DNA of 50,419 bases, taken from an uncultured Alphaproteobacteria bacterium (GTDB lineage: Bacteria; Pseudomonadota; Alphaproteobacteria; RF32; CAG-239). The stretch covers positions 1 to 50,419 of the forward strand of contig CASDOS010000042.1 in assembly GCA_949282205.1 (NCBI GenBank). Direction: 5' to 3'. A model generated the notes under the pieces. It saw only the letters and a program-made list of their open reading frames with translations. It was not told where the DNA came from and made no database searches. Both the position numbers and the translations under genes were made by a program. This document shows positions 1 to 7,025 of the stretch, piece by piece; positions within the stretch are counted from its first letter, which is position 1, and each line of letters begins with the position of its first letter.

Positions 1-105
1 GCAAACTTGATTTGCCCGATTGCTATGGACGAAGGTTTGCGTTTCGCTATTCGTGAAGGCGGTCACACAGTAGGTGCTGGTCGTGTAACAAAGATTATTG
101 AATAA
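1..105 (+). CDS. tuf: Elongation factor Tu, C-terminal end (partial)
   Basis: The window opens inside a gene whose last 34 codons match the C-terminus of EF-Tu: they include the [16 protein letters not shown] stretch and end VTKIIE before TAA. EF-Tu is the GTPase that delivers aminoacyl-tRNA to the ribosome, and this piece is the end of its third beta-barrel domain. The start lies upstream of the window. A strong terminator follows 25 bp downstream, so tuf closes its transcription unit here and does not run on into rpsJ or secE/nusG. Confidence 0.97.
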   Translation, partial: ANLICPIAMDEGLRFAIREGGHTVGAGRVTKIIE

Positions 106-130
106 TCTTATCAAAAACACAAAAGAATAA

Positions 131-159
131 AAAGGTCGGTCGAAGTGCCGGCCTTTTTT
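131..159 (+). terminator. Rho-independent terminator of tuf
   Basis: An AAGGTCGG arm pairs with CCGGCCTT (one G-U pair) around a short loop and is followed by a T-run. It lies directly after tuf on the same strand. Confidence 0.85.
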
Positions 160-163
160 GTGT

Positions 164-656
164 GGAGAGTGATGTTTCGGAAATAAGACTGTAAAATAGA
201 TGAGTGAAGAGGAGGATAAGGAGAGGGAAAAGGTCATGATGACAAAATAAAGTTGGAGTATTCAGTAAGGGGGGCGGAGGATAGAGGAGTAATATGTCGG
301 TCTTGGTATCGACCTTTTTTGTGTTTGGTGGCAAAATAGCGATTTTGATTTGGAATAGCTTTGTTTGTGTTTTGCAATCAGAAAAGAGTGGTGTTTGGGG
401 TGATGATGGAATAGATGTGTGGGGGTGAGCTGTTCGGAAGGGACTTTGGAGTTGTGTGTGAGATGAGAAGAGAAGGCAATGTATTGTTGTTTGGTTTTGT
501 GGTGGATGAAAGGTTTTGTTGGGGGATATGTCTGTCAAAATATATACCAGAGTATGAATAAAATTGTGGAAAGCATATCCAAAGTCGAGGTTGAATGGCA
601 AAAAAGTAGGGCTATCTTTGTATTAATATCGTTGTTATTGCTTTATGGAGGGGATT
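164..656. other. Gene-free, C-poor intergenic stretch
   Basis: I see no credible gene here. The plus strand is almost devoid of C: by hand count 181-300 holds 6 C against 43 G. Long open frames on either strand are low-complexity artefacts of that composition. The only structure is the decayed terminator copy at 296-324. Confidence 0.7.
296..324 (+). repeat. Degenerate second copy of the tuf terminator
   Basis: Aligned without gaps to 135-163, 23 of 29 positions are identical, including GTCGGTC at the start and the T-run followed by GTGT. The hairpin is weakened to about four base pairs. It looks like a decayed tandem duplicate lying 161 bp downstream. Confidence 0.5.
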
Positions 657-1097
657 ATGAGATTGTGTAAAGATGAATTTTTACTTTTGGGGGGGATGTT
701 TCAGGCTACGGCTCTGATGATATCTTTGTTTATGTCTGAAATGGCTTATGCCGTTATAGGGCTTTTATATATCTGTTTTTGGTTGGCTGTGGTTGCTATT
801 GTGTTTAATTGGGTGCCTAAATTTGTTTTTCGGATGAATGACAGATTTCCGCGTATCTCCGTGTTTTTGGCTTCAATTGGTTGGATACCGTATTTTACGG
901 TTTTGTATGCGTTGGTTTCTACCGGTGTCGATTTTTTGGTTTCCGGTTCGGATAGTATTACCGTGTTTTTAAATAACTATATGTCTGTGTATGATGTTTA
1001 TATGGCGGCAATTGTTATTTCTCTTTTGTATGCGGCATATAAAGTATTTTATAAAAAAGAAGATTTATTGATGGTTTGCGAACCTATTGGCCGATAA
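657..1097 (+). CDS. Small integral membrane protein, unknown
   Basis: I do not recognise this 146-residue protein. It has about four hydrophobic segments: one near the N-terminus (ISLFMSEMAYAVIGLLYICF region), the adjoining FWLAVVAIVFNWV, IPYFTVLYALVSTGVDFLV in the middle and VYMAAIVISLLYAAYKVF near the end, followed by a short charged cytoplasmic-type tail. The start was put at 657 because GGAGGGG at 647-653 lies just upstream; an ATG at 645 in the same frame overlaps that ribosome-binding site. It stands alone between two terminators. It is probably real because it has a good Shine-Dalgarno site and a hydrophobic pattern unlikely by chance. Confidence 0.65.
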   Translation: MRLCKDEFLLLGGMFQATALMISLFMSEMAYAVIGLLYICFWLAVVAIVFNWVPKFVFRMNDRFPRISVFLASIGWIPYFTVLYALVSTGVDFLVSGSDSITVFLNNYMSVYDVYMAAIVISLLYAAYKVFYKKEDLLMVCEPIGR

Positions 1098-1119
1098 AGT
1101 GTATGGTTTGTCAAGATAG

Positions 1120-1146
1120 ACAGCTCGCATGATGCGGGCTGTTTTT
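1120..1146 (+). terminator. Terminator after the small membrane protein
   Basis: ACAGCTCGCAT faces ATGCGGGCTGT and is followed by a T-run. The stem is about nine base pairs with one T-G pair. Confidence 0.8.
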
Positions 1147-1178
1147 GTATGGGGAGGGAAAGGTGGAAGAAATATTTC

Positions 1179-1206
1179 TTGACATATTTTGGATAAATGC
1201 TATTTT
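1179..1206 (+). promoter_or_regulatory. Promoter of the ACP-chimera gene
   Basis: TTGACA at 1179-1184, a 16-bp spacer and TATTTT at 1201-1206 form a sigma70-type promoter. The expected leader is about 45 nt and contains no Shine-Dalgarno motif. Confidence 0.6.
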
Positions 1207-1259
1207 TTTGTCAGAAAATTTATTATTTTATCATTGTATCATTTTAAACAATATTATTT

Positions 1260-2411
1260 ATGGAAAAAACTCAATTAAAAGAAAAAGTACAAAAACATGT
1301 CGATAGCTTGTTTTTGACGTTGTCTCAAAATCTTGATGTCCAAGTTTCAGAAGATGTGCAAAATAGGTTTACTAATAGGTTGTCTCAAGAAGCATTCGAT
1401 GTTTTGCTAGCTCAAAAGAAACAAGGGCTTATTGATGCGACTGAACAAATGTTTACTGAATTGCAGAACGATTTGGGAATGACTTTCAAAGAACAGACAA
1501 AATCTAATTTGTTAGAGATTTTGTTGGCGGAGGCTGGTGTTTCGTTTGAAGATAATCCTACGGAAATTAAACCTAAAGATGCATCTTCGGATAAGCCGGA
1601 AATTCATTCAGAGGAAAAGTCTGAAGCTGAAGCCAACGCACCTCAAGCTGCAGATGAAGCGGTTCAAGAAGAGGAGTTAAAAGAGGATAAGCCAGAAGCG
1701 CAGGAAAAGTTACCGCAAGTAGCTGAAACCAGTGCGCCTCAAGTTGCAGATGAAACTGTTCAAAAAGCGGATAAGGTGGCAACCCATAAAAAAACTGGTA
1801 GACCATGGACGGAAGAATGTCATGATCCTGAAATTATCAATAATGTAAATGGGGTAATCGCTCGTTATTATGAAAAAGAAGAAGATGATGACAGGGAAGA
1901 GTATTCACGAGATATGGATGCTTGGAATATTTATGGTTTGAATCGTCAGGCCAGAGATTTGTTTCGTAATGAGATTGAAGAACTTTTTGATATAAAGCTT
2001 AGTAAATCTATTTACTCTTTCTGGGAAACATTGGGTGATATTTATGATTCCGTTCTTTATTGCTTCAAGCAAGGAATTGTTGAACGGCAAACTTCTGATA
2101 AGCAAAAAGTTTATGGCGTTAAAAAACTTTGGGGTGATTATAAAGTTGATCCTAGTGATTCCTCTCCAAAGGTTCGCAAAATAGTGGATACGGTTAATCA
2201 GGCGTTGGTAGATAAATTGGAAATTGAACAGGATATGATTACTCGAGAAAGTCGTTTGACAGATGATTTGGGAGCAGATAGTTTGGATAGTATTGAGTTT
2301 ATTATGGAGTGCGAAAAGGCTTTTAATTTTTCTATTCCGGATGATGTGGGTGAACAGATTCAAACGGTTGGTGATGCGTATGATTACCTTTATTACCGTA
2401 TGAAAGAGTAG
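1260..2411 (+). CDS. Acyl-carrier-protein chimera: helical N-terminus, acidic linker, degenerate and intact ACP domains
   Basis: This 383-residue protein ends in an acyl carrier protein domain (about residues 305-383). GADSLDSIEF carries the phosphopantetheine-accepting Ser341, followed by the typical helices around FNFSIPDD and TVGDAYDYL. Residues about 205-270 look like a second ACP fold: FDIKLSKSIYSFWETLGDIY aligns with FNFSI...QTVGDAYDYL, but the DSL serine is replaced (Arg in my alignment). The N-terminal 100 residues are helical. Residues 105-180 are an E/K/A/P-rich linker with two imperfect copies of APQ(A/V)ADE(A/T)VQ. No fatty-acid or polyketide gene is adjacent. The ATG at 1260 has no Shine-Dalgarno site, as in other orphan genes here. 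The C-terminal ACP call is firm from the motif; the second ACP is my inference and the partner enzyme is unknown. Confidence 0.8.
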   Translation: MEKTQLKEKVQKHVDSLFLTLSQNLDVQVSEDVQNRFTNRLSQEAFDVLLAQKKQGLIDATEQMFTELQNDLGMTFKEQTKSNLLEILLAEAGVSFEDNPTEIKPKDASSDKPEIHSEEKSEAEANAPQAADEAVQEEELKEDKPEAQEKLPQVAETSAPQVADETVQKADKVATHKKTGRPWTEECHDPEIINNVNGVIARYYEKEEDDDREEYSRDMDAWNIYGLNRQARDLFRNEIEELFDIKLSKSIYSFWETLGDIYDSVLYCFKQGIVERQTSDKQKVYGVKKLWGDYKVDPSDSSPKVRKIVDTVNQALVDKLEIEQDMITRESRLTDDLGADSLDSIEFIMECEKAFNFSIPDDVGEQIQTVGDAYDYLYYRMKE

Positions 2412-2446
2412 TTTTGCTTCTAATTGAATTTCTGAAAATTGAGATT

Positions 2447-2483
2447 AAAAAAGCATCTTGCCATTTGGGTGAGATGCTTTTTT
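2447..2483. terminator. Bidirectional terminator
   Basis: An A-run followed by AAGCATCTT pairs with GAGATGCTT followed by a T-run. It works for the ACP chimera on the plus strand and for ymdB on the minus strand. Confidence 0.85.
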
Positions 2484-2504
2484 GTTGGTCATATTAGCCC
2501 GAGA

Positions 2505-3311
2505 TTAGTCGTTGGCAAAGGTCTCTTTGATTTGGGTAATATTGACGCACTGTCCGTTATTGTTGATTTCAGCCAGCACGCCCCATAAGGTTAATTCTTT
2601 GCCGTTGGCCGGAGTTAAGCGATTTTGAACGGTTAACTTTTCGGCTAATCTTTCCATCGGGGCTGTCGGTTCAAACCCCAAAACCGATTCAAAATCTCCG
2701 CACATGCCGACATCGGTTATATATCCCGTGCCTTGCGGTAAAATACGCGCGTCAGCGGTCGGAACATGGGTGTGCGTGCCGGCGACCACACTTACTCGTC
2801 CGTCTAAATAATAGCCCAGAGCGATTTTTTCAGAAGTGGCTTCGCCGTGTATGTCCACCAAAATCGCATCTATGTTTTTGCCTAAGGTATAGAGTTTTAA
2901 TAAATTATCCAAAGGTTCGGTAATGCTGTTTATCGGTGGCATAAATAAACGCCCTAAAACTTGCGCAATCAGTAACTTTTTGCCGTTGATGTTTAAGATT
3001 TGCCAACCTTTTCCGGGGAGGGTTTCCGGATAATTCAGAGGGCGAATGATTTGTTTGTTTTGGTCTAAATAAGGGTAAATTTCTCGTTGTTGCCAGATGT
3101 GGTTACCGGTGGTGATACCGTCCACACCGGCGTTTAATAAATCATCGGCTATGGACGGCGTTAAACCAAAACCATGAGCAGCATTCTCACCGTTTACAAT
3201 TACGGCATCAACCGCGTATTTTTCTTTTATTGCTTTAAGGTGTTTGATGATAACGTTTCGGCCGGCTCGTCCGATTATGTCGCCGCAGTATAATATTTTC
3301 AAAAGTCCCAT
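2505..3311 (-). CDS. ymdB: YmdB-family metallophosphoesterase (TIGR00282)
   Basis: This 268-residue protein has the calcineurin-like metal-binding motifs of YmdB enzymes: the GDIIGRAGR start, VNGENAAHGFG, TTGNHIW, VDIHGEATSEK and GTHTHVPTAD. The family hydrolyses cyclic nucleotides in the cytoplasm in characterised members; the substrate here is unknown. Length and motif order are normal for the family. It is the last gene of the minus-strand zapA / 6S RNA / ymdB group. In many alphaproteobacteria a 5-formyltetrahydrofolate cyclo-ligase gene sits at this spot; here it is absent. Confidence 0.9.
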   Translation of the reverse strand: MGLLKILYCGDIIGRAGRNVIIKHLKAIKEKYAVDAVIVNGENAAHGFGLTPSIADDLLNAGVDGITTGNHIWQQREIYPYLDQNKQIIRPLNYPETLPGKGWQILNINGKKLLIAQVLGRLFMPPINSITEPLDNLLKLYTLGKNIDAILVDIHGEATSEKIALGYYLDGRVSVVAGTHTHVPTADARILPQGTGYITDVGMCGDFESVLGFEPTAPMERLAEKLTVQNRLTPANGKELTLWGVLAEINNNGQCVNITQIKETFAND

Positions 3312-3330
3312 ATCCTTATCTTGAGTTTAT

Positions 3331-3494
3331 AAAAAAGGCGGACCGCCCACACCGTAAATCAGTTCATTCTATCCGATACCCGCAAGATAAGGTGGGCACC
3401 ATATAACAAGACCACGATCTTGTCAGTGACAGTTCCCTAATAAATAGTGTTGGCCCGGAAGACATGCGGATTTCTACGCGAAGGGCAGTCCCAT
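3331..3494 (-). ncRNA. ssrS: 6S RNA
   Basis: The roughly 160-nt gap after zapA is structured. On the minus strand GGGACTGCCC near the 5' end (plus 3483-3492) pairs with GGGCGGTCC at the 3' end (plus 3340-3348), giving a closing stem followed by GCC and a T-run (plus 3331-3336). Inside are TCCGCA/TGCGGG-type pairings flanking a central bubble and a terminal hairpin ACAAGA/TCTTGT. Size, closing stem and the position directly downstream of zapA are those of alphaproteobacterial 6S RNA, which mimics an open promoter and binds sigma70 RNA polymerase. TATAAT (plus 3511-3516) or TATATT (plus 3498-3503) could provide a promoter; processing from the zapA transcript is also possible. The exact ends are estimates. 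Confidence 0.75.
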
Positions 3495-3511
3495 ACTTAA
3501 TATAGGTCATA

Positions 3512-3871
3512 TTATACGGATTTCAACTTTGTTGCAACAGATTTTATTGCTTCATTTAAAGAATTTATGTTTTGGGCTATTTCGGTATCAAGCTGCGCTA
3601 AATCTGCCTCGGATATTGTGGGCGTACTCGGAGCGGGAGTAACAGTTGTCGGTTGTGCAGGGGAGGCTTTTTTGAGTTCGCTTAGTTCATCGGCCAACAA
3701 TAATCCGACCATCGCCAGAAGTTGATTTTCGTTAATGTGTCCTAAAGCGGAAATTAACGATTTTGCTTTTTCATCCAACATACGGCCAAGTTTCATAATT
3801 TGGATTTCTTGTCCGTTGTCACAGGATATCGCATATTCGCGATAGTTGATGGTGATGATTACTTGTGCCAT
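3512..3871 (-). CDS. zapA: Cell division protein ZapA
   Basis: This 119-residue protein begins with the ZapA beta-hairpin (MAQVIITINYREYAISC) and continues with the DEKAKSLISALGHINENQLL helix and a long C-terminal coiled coil. ZapA bundles FtsZ protofilaments at the division ring. A proline/threonine-rich linker at about residues 72-90 separates the globular head from the coiled coil. Its ATG overlaps the upstream stop as TAATG, so it is translationally coupled to the small coiled-coil gene at 3871-4080. The 6S RNA gene follows directly. Confidence 0.9.
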   Translation of the reverse strand: MAQVIITINYREYAISCDNGQEIQIMKLGRMLDEKAKSLISALGHINENQLLAMVGLLLADELSELKKASPAQPTTVTPAPSTPTISEADLAQLDTEIAQNINSLNEAIKSVATKLKSV

Positions 3872-4080
3872 TATTGCACCGCCTTGCTTAAGGTTTCTAT
3901 TACAGAATCGATACGCGAAACTTTTTCATTAATTTGTTGGCGCAAAGTTGTCAGCTTTTCGTTTAATTCATTATTTTTAGCAGTGCTTTCGCTTGCAGCT
4001 TCATCCAGCAATGAGGCGGTTTCTTTTAAAGACTGCAAGGCAGCGGATGTTTGAGGAAAATATTTTGCGTTTGATTCCAT
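3871..4080 (-). CDS. Small coiled-coil protein upstream of zapA (DUF4164-like)
   Basis: This 69-residue protein is almost entirely one heptad-rich helix (SLKETASLLDEAASE..., LNEKLTTLRQQINEKVSRID). A short coiled-coil protein directly upstream of and coupled to zapA is usual in alphaproteobacteria (DUF4164 family). A role as a ZapA or FtsZ partner is likely from position only. Stop and the next start overlap by one base. Confidence 0.75.
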   Translation of the reverse strand: MESNAKYFPQTSAALQSLKETASLLDEAASESTAKNNELNEKLTTLRQQINEKVSRIDSVIETLSKAVQ

Positions 4081-4139
4081 TTTTAACTTCCGTTTCTAAA
4101 AATAATGTGATAGTTCTTCATATTATTAAGGCTTAAACA

Positions 4140-4661
4140 TTGGATTTACAAGAGGCAAAAAGACTTATGCAAAAGTTTATTATACGCGTAGATAGCGAAA
4201 ATTCGCAAATTTTGAAAAAAATGGATGAGGAGTGTTTTGTTTTGGCGACATCACTTGATGCGGAATATTGTCGCAAGTTTGTGGAGAAGGCTGTTTCTGA
4301 AAATCGGGTGGTTTTGTTTTATGGTGATAATGCCATAGAAAAAGCTAAGCAATATGACGCAGATGGTGTGATTTTGGATTTGGGTGCTGAGAAATTGAAG
4401 GAAAAAATGGCTGATGTGCGGAAACAACTCGGTAAGCGGAAATTTGTAGGGTTGTTTACACGCAATCGTCGGCATGAAAGTATGATTGTTTCCGAAGTTG
4501 AACCGGATTTTATTATTTTCAAAGTTTGGAAAGACGGTTTTGAAAATGTTAAGGAACTGACGGATTGGTATAATGATTTTTTCCTTATTCAATCAGTGGC
4601 GTGGATTATGGAAGATGGAGTTCCAGCGGAAAATTTGCGGACGGATTTTGTGATAAAATAA
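4140..4661 (+). CDS. ThiE-like (thiamine-phosphate synthase superfamily) protein, probably degenerate
   Basis: The core of this 173-residue protein resembles the second half of a thiamine-phosphate synthase TIM barrel: YDADGVILDLG (for gaDGVHLg), KRKFVGLFTRNRRHESM and EPDFIIFKVW (for aDYv.FG). Alphaproteobacteria often carry a ThiE homologue with a very similar ...SRH.aM.. and DY..F pattern. The canonical diphosphate- and pyrimidine-binding residues are not evident, and the protein is about 30-40 residues shorter than true ThiE. It stands alone, divergent from the zapA group, with no other thiamine gene nearby. The start ATG lacks a clear Shine-Dalgarno site. I infer a barrel fold; catalysis is doubtful. 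Confidence 0.55.
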   Translation: MDLQEAKRLMQKFIIRVDSENSQILKKMDEECFVLATSLDAEYCRKFVEKAVSENRVVLFYGDNAIEKAKQYDADGVILDLGAEKLKEKMADVRKQLGKRKFVGLFTRNRRHESMIVSEVEPDFIIFKVWKDGFENVKELTDWYNDFFLIQSVAWIMEDGVPAENLRTDFVIK

Positions 4662-4693
4662 AAGTGAAGTTTGGTTGTCAAATTTGAGCAAAC

Positions 4694-4731
4694 AAAAAAC
4701 GGCGGTTCCTGTGTGGAACGGCCGTTTTTTT
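4694..4731. terminator. Bidirectional terminator
   Basis: AAAAAACGGCGGTTCC pairs with GGAACGGCCG plus a T-run. It serves both the ThiE-like gene and the convergent repeat-protein gene. Confidence 0.85.
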
Positions 4732-4736
4732 GTTGG

Positions 4737-6233
4737 TTAGTGTTGCAAGTCTGATGATTGCAACTTGCATAGCGCTTCTTCGCAGAGCAATCCATTTTTT
4801 GCTTGTTCAAGGATAATCTCATTAGCGTTTGGTAAATCCAAAGCTTTGAGTTGGGCAATAAAACAGAGCTTTCCTCTTTTTGCTTGTTCAAGAATAATCT
4901 CGTCAGCGTTTGGCAATTCAAAAGCTTTGAGTTGGACATTATTGTCGAGCCAGCTATTTTTTGCTTCTTCAAGGATAATCTCAGCTGCATTTGACCATTC
5001 AAAAGCTTTGATTTGGGCATCATAGCATAGCCATCCATTTTGGGCTTGCTTTAGGATAATCTCAGGTGCGTTTGGCAAATCCAAAGCTTTGAGTTGGGCA
5101 TCATAGCAGAGCAATCCTTTTTTTGCCAGAATAAGAATAATCTCTGGTGCATTTGGTAGCTCGCAAATTTGAAGTTGATTATCTTCTCTTTTTGCTAGAG
5201 CGTACAAAATCTCATTAGCATTTGGTAACTCAAGTGCGTTGAGCAGAGCTTCGTTGCAGAGCCATCCATTTTTTGCTTGTTCAAAGATAATCTCTGTAGC
5301 ATTTGGTAACTCAAAAGCTTTGAGTTGGGCTGCATTGCAGAGGTCTCCATTTTTTGCTTGCTCAAGGATAATCTCAGCTGCATTTGACCATTCAAAAATT
5401 TTGAGTTGTGCAACACCGTATAGCCTTCCTCTTTCTAGCAGCGTCAGGATAATTTCTGATGCGTTTGGTAATTCAAATGCTTTGAGTTGGACCGCTTCGC
5501 AGAGCCATCCATTTTTTGCTTGTTCAAGGATAATCTCAGCTGCATTTGGTAACTCAAGTGCGTTGACTTGGGCTTTACCGCTGAGCCATCCTTCTTTTGC
5601 TAAAGCAAGGAGTAACTTTGGAGCAGTGCGCCATTCCCAAATTTTGAGCTGATTTTGCTCGTCGTGTAAATTCGATATATCTATAAGGCTATATAAGTGT
5701 AATAGATCCTTTAGCCTTAAATCTATATCTTTTTTTACAGACCATTTTTTTCTGCCGTCGGATAGCAGATTTTGTGTTGGAAATTCAGGGCAATTTTCAA
5801 GAATGAGATCCAATTCCAAAATTCTCATATTGCCGAGATAACGAATGTCCACTCGACGATAGTTCACGAGAATGTAGTAAATTATATTACCCGCGCTTAA
5901 CGCACTGATAAAATTACTTTCAAGTGAACTATCTTCGGTAGAGAGAAGATTGGCTTTTTTTGCATATTCAACGAAAGGTTCATCGGCGTTTTGCCACATA
6001 AAACTGAAGCAGATATCTCCATTTTTGATGCTTTTGCCGTTTCTTTTGTAGATTATGCATTTGTCTTTCTTCTGGATTAAACCATATGGTCGTTCCAAAT
6101 CCTGAGGGGTATTGACCTCGGATATAGCGGCTGACTGCTGTGGTTTAATGGGCGCACGTTGCTTCTTTTCTGCTTGAAGTTCCGCATACATCTGTTCCGG
6201 CGTTGTAGAAACGCAGTTTACATTTTTTTCCAT
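4737..6233 (-). CDS. Solenoid-like protein with eleven 27-residue repeats
   Basis: I do not recognise this 498-residue protein. Residues 1-195 are a non-repetitive domain (GDICFSFMW, NIIYYILVNYRRVDIRYLG). Residues about 196-488 are eleven tandem repeats of 27 residues (one is shortened to 23) with consensus LKAFELPNAxEIILEQAKNG followed by WLCxxAQ. Each unit probably forms two short helices, so the array should be an alpha-solenoid used for protein binding. The hydrophobic L, F/L, I-I-L and W-L positions are strictly kept, while the residue after PNA varies (A, S, T, N, P, D). There is no signal peptide. The start has no Shine-Dalgarno site; the leader is A/T-rich and ends ATT-ATG. It is related in style, not demonstrably in sequence, to DUF4116-type repeats. 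Confidence 0.8.
   Translation of the reverse strand: MEKNVNCVSTTPEQMYAELQAEKKQRAPIKPQQSAAISEVNTPQDLERPYGLIQKKDKCIIYKRNGKSIKNGDICFSFMWQNADEPFVEYAKKANLLSTEDSSLESNFISALSAGNIIYYILVNYRRVDIRYLGNMRILELDLILENCPEFPTQNLLSDGRKKWSVKKDIDLRLKDLLHLYSLIDISNLHDEQNQLKIWEWRTAPKLLLALAKEGWLSGKAQVNALELPNAAEIILEQAKNGWLCEAVQLKAFELPNASEIILTLLERGRLYGVAQLKIFEWSNAAEIILEQAKNGDLCNAAQLKAFELPNATEIIFEQAKNGWLCNEALLNALELPNANEILYALAKREDNQLQICELPNAPEIILILAKKGLLCYDAQLKALDLPNAPEIILKQAQNGWLCYDAQIKAFEWSNAAEIILEEAKNSWLDNNVQLKAFELPNADEIILEQAKRGKLCFIAQLKALDLPNANEIILEQAKNGLLCEEALCKLQSSDLQH
4770..5648 (-). repeat. Coding tandem repeat, 81-bp unit, eleven copies
   Basis: The DNA encoding the 27-residue units repeats every 81 bp, with AATCTC-containing and AAAGCTTTGAGTTGGGC-type blocks recurring along the plus strand. 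One unit is 12 bp shorter. Homogenised sequence across units suggests recent unit duplication or recombination. Confidence 0.85.
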
Positions 6234-6282
6234 AATAGTTTGAATTTTAATTGTTAGACCTAATTATTGTTTTATGGGGCAG

Positions 6283-6311
6283 AGTGTAGCATATATTTCG
6301 TATTTGTGCAA
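6283..6311 (-). promoter_or_regulatory. Promoter of the repeat-protein gene
   Basis: Read on the minus strand: TTGCAC, a 17-bp spacer and TACACT. This leaves a leader of about 43 nt without a Shine-Dalgarno site. Confidence 0.5.
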
Positions 6312-6341
6312 GAGGAAAATTTTGTCTAATTACGATTTTTG

Positions 6342-6369
6342 TTGCAAAATAAAATTTTTGGTCTATCTT
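6342..6369 (+). promoter_or_regulatory. Likely efp promoter
   Basis: TTGCAA at 6342-6347, a 16-bp spacer and TATCTT at 6364-6369. The same TTGCAA -35 occurs before rpmE and the XRE regulator gene. Confidence 0.4.
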
Positions 6370-6461
6370 GTCGCTCAGGTGGGGCTCTCAGATTTTTTCT
6401 TTGAGGGTTTGTACGAAAATTGTTGTTGAATATTAACATTGTAAATATGGAGAACAAATAA

Positions 6462-7025
6462 ATGAAACAGTTAGCCGGATCAATCAGAATTGGCTGGGTT
6501 ATCGAATATAAAGGAAAACCTTGGACCATTACTAAAGCTCAACACATTAAACCGGGTAAAGGCGGCGCTTTTATGCAGGTTGAAATGAAGTCTGTTGAAG
6601 AAGGAACAAAAACTAACGAACGTTACAGAACTGAAGATACCGTTGAAAAAATGATGGTTGAAGATAAAGATTGTCAGTTCTTGTTTGAAGATGGTACCGG
6701 CTTGAACTTTATGGAAAACGAAACTTTTGAACAGTTCTCCATGCCAGCTGATATCTTGGGCGACTCTAGACCTTTCTTGACAGAAGGTATGGTTGTTCGT
6801 ATTTCTCATATTAACGATAGACCGATTTCTGTTCAATTACCTCAACAGGTTGTTTGCACCGTTGTTGAAACTGAACCGGTTATTAAAGGTCAGACTGTTA
6901 CTTCTTCTTATAAACCTGCTGTTTTGGATAATGGTATGCGTATCGGTGTGCCTCCGTTTATTGCCGCAGGCGAAAAAATTGTTGTCGGAACCGAAGAAGC
7001 TAACTACGTTGAAAGAGCAAAATAA
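6462..7025 (+). CDS. efp: Elongation factor P
   Basis: This 187-residue protein is full-length EF-P, which relieves ribosome stalling at polyproline stretches. The N-terminal KOW-like domain carries the KPGKGGAF loop with the lysine (about residue 33) that is modified in many bacteria. The OB domains carry FEDGTGLNFMENETFEQF and the C-terminal GMRIGVPPFIAAGEKI signature. A GGAG site sits 8-11 bases before the ATG. It overlaps the SuhB-like gene by one base (TAATG), a common alphaproteobacterial pairing. No EF-P lysine-modifying gene (epmA/B) is visible in the window. Confidence 0.97.
   Translation: MKQLAGSIRIGWVIEYKGKPWTITKAQHIKPGKGGAFMQVEMKSVEEGTKTNERYRTEDTVEKMMVEDKDCQFLFEDGTGLNFMENETFEQFSMPADILGDSRPFLTEGMVVRISHINDRPISVQLPQQVVCTVVETEPVIKGQTVTSSYKPAVLDNGMRIGVPPFIAAGEKIVVGTEEANYVERAK

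Noticed and set aside
95..601. 168-codon open frame on the minus strand after tuf
   Set aside because: Its product is P/T/L/S/F/H-rich low complexity with no recognisable domain; it arises from the C-poor plus strand and covers the tuf terminator.
1905..2363. 152-codon minus-strand frame opposite the ACP gene
   Set aside because: The plus strand encodes a clear ACP domain; the opposite frame has no SD site or known motif.
4770..5648. CRISPR-like regular repetition
   Set aside because: Unit length is 81 bp, repeats are contiguous without spacers and in frame within one long gene.
4765..5652. Repeated serine-rich frames on the plus strand opposite the repeat protein
   Set aside because: They are the antisense of the 81-bp coding repeat and lack starts with ribosome-binding sites.
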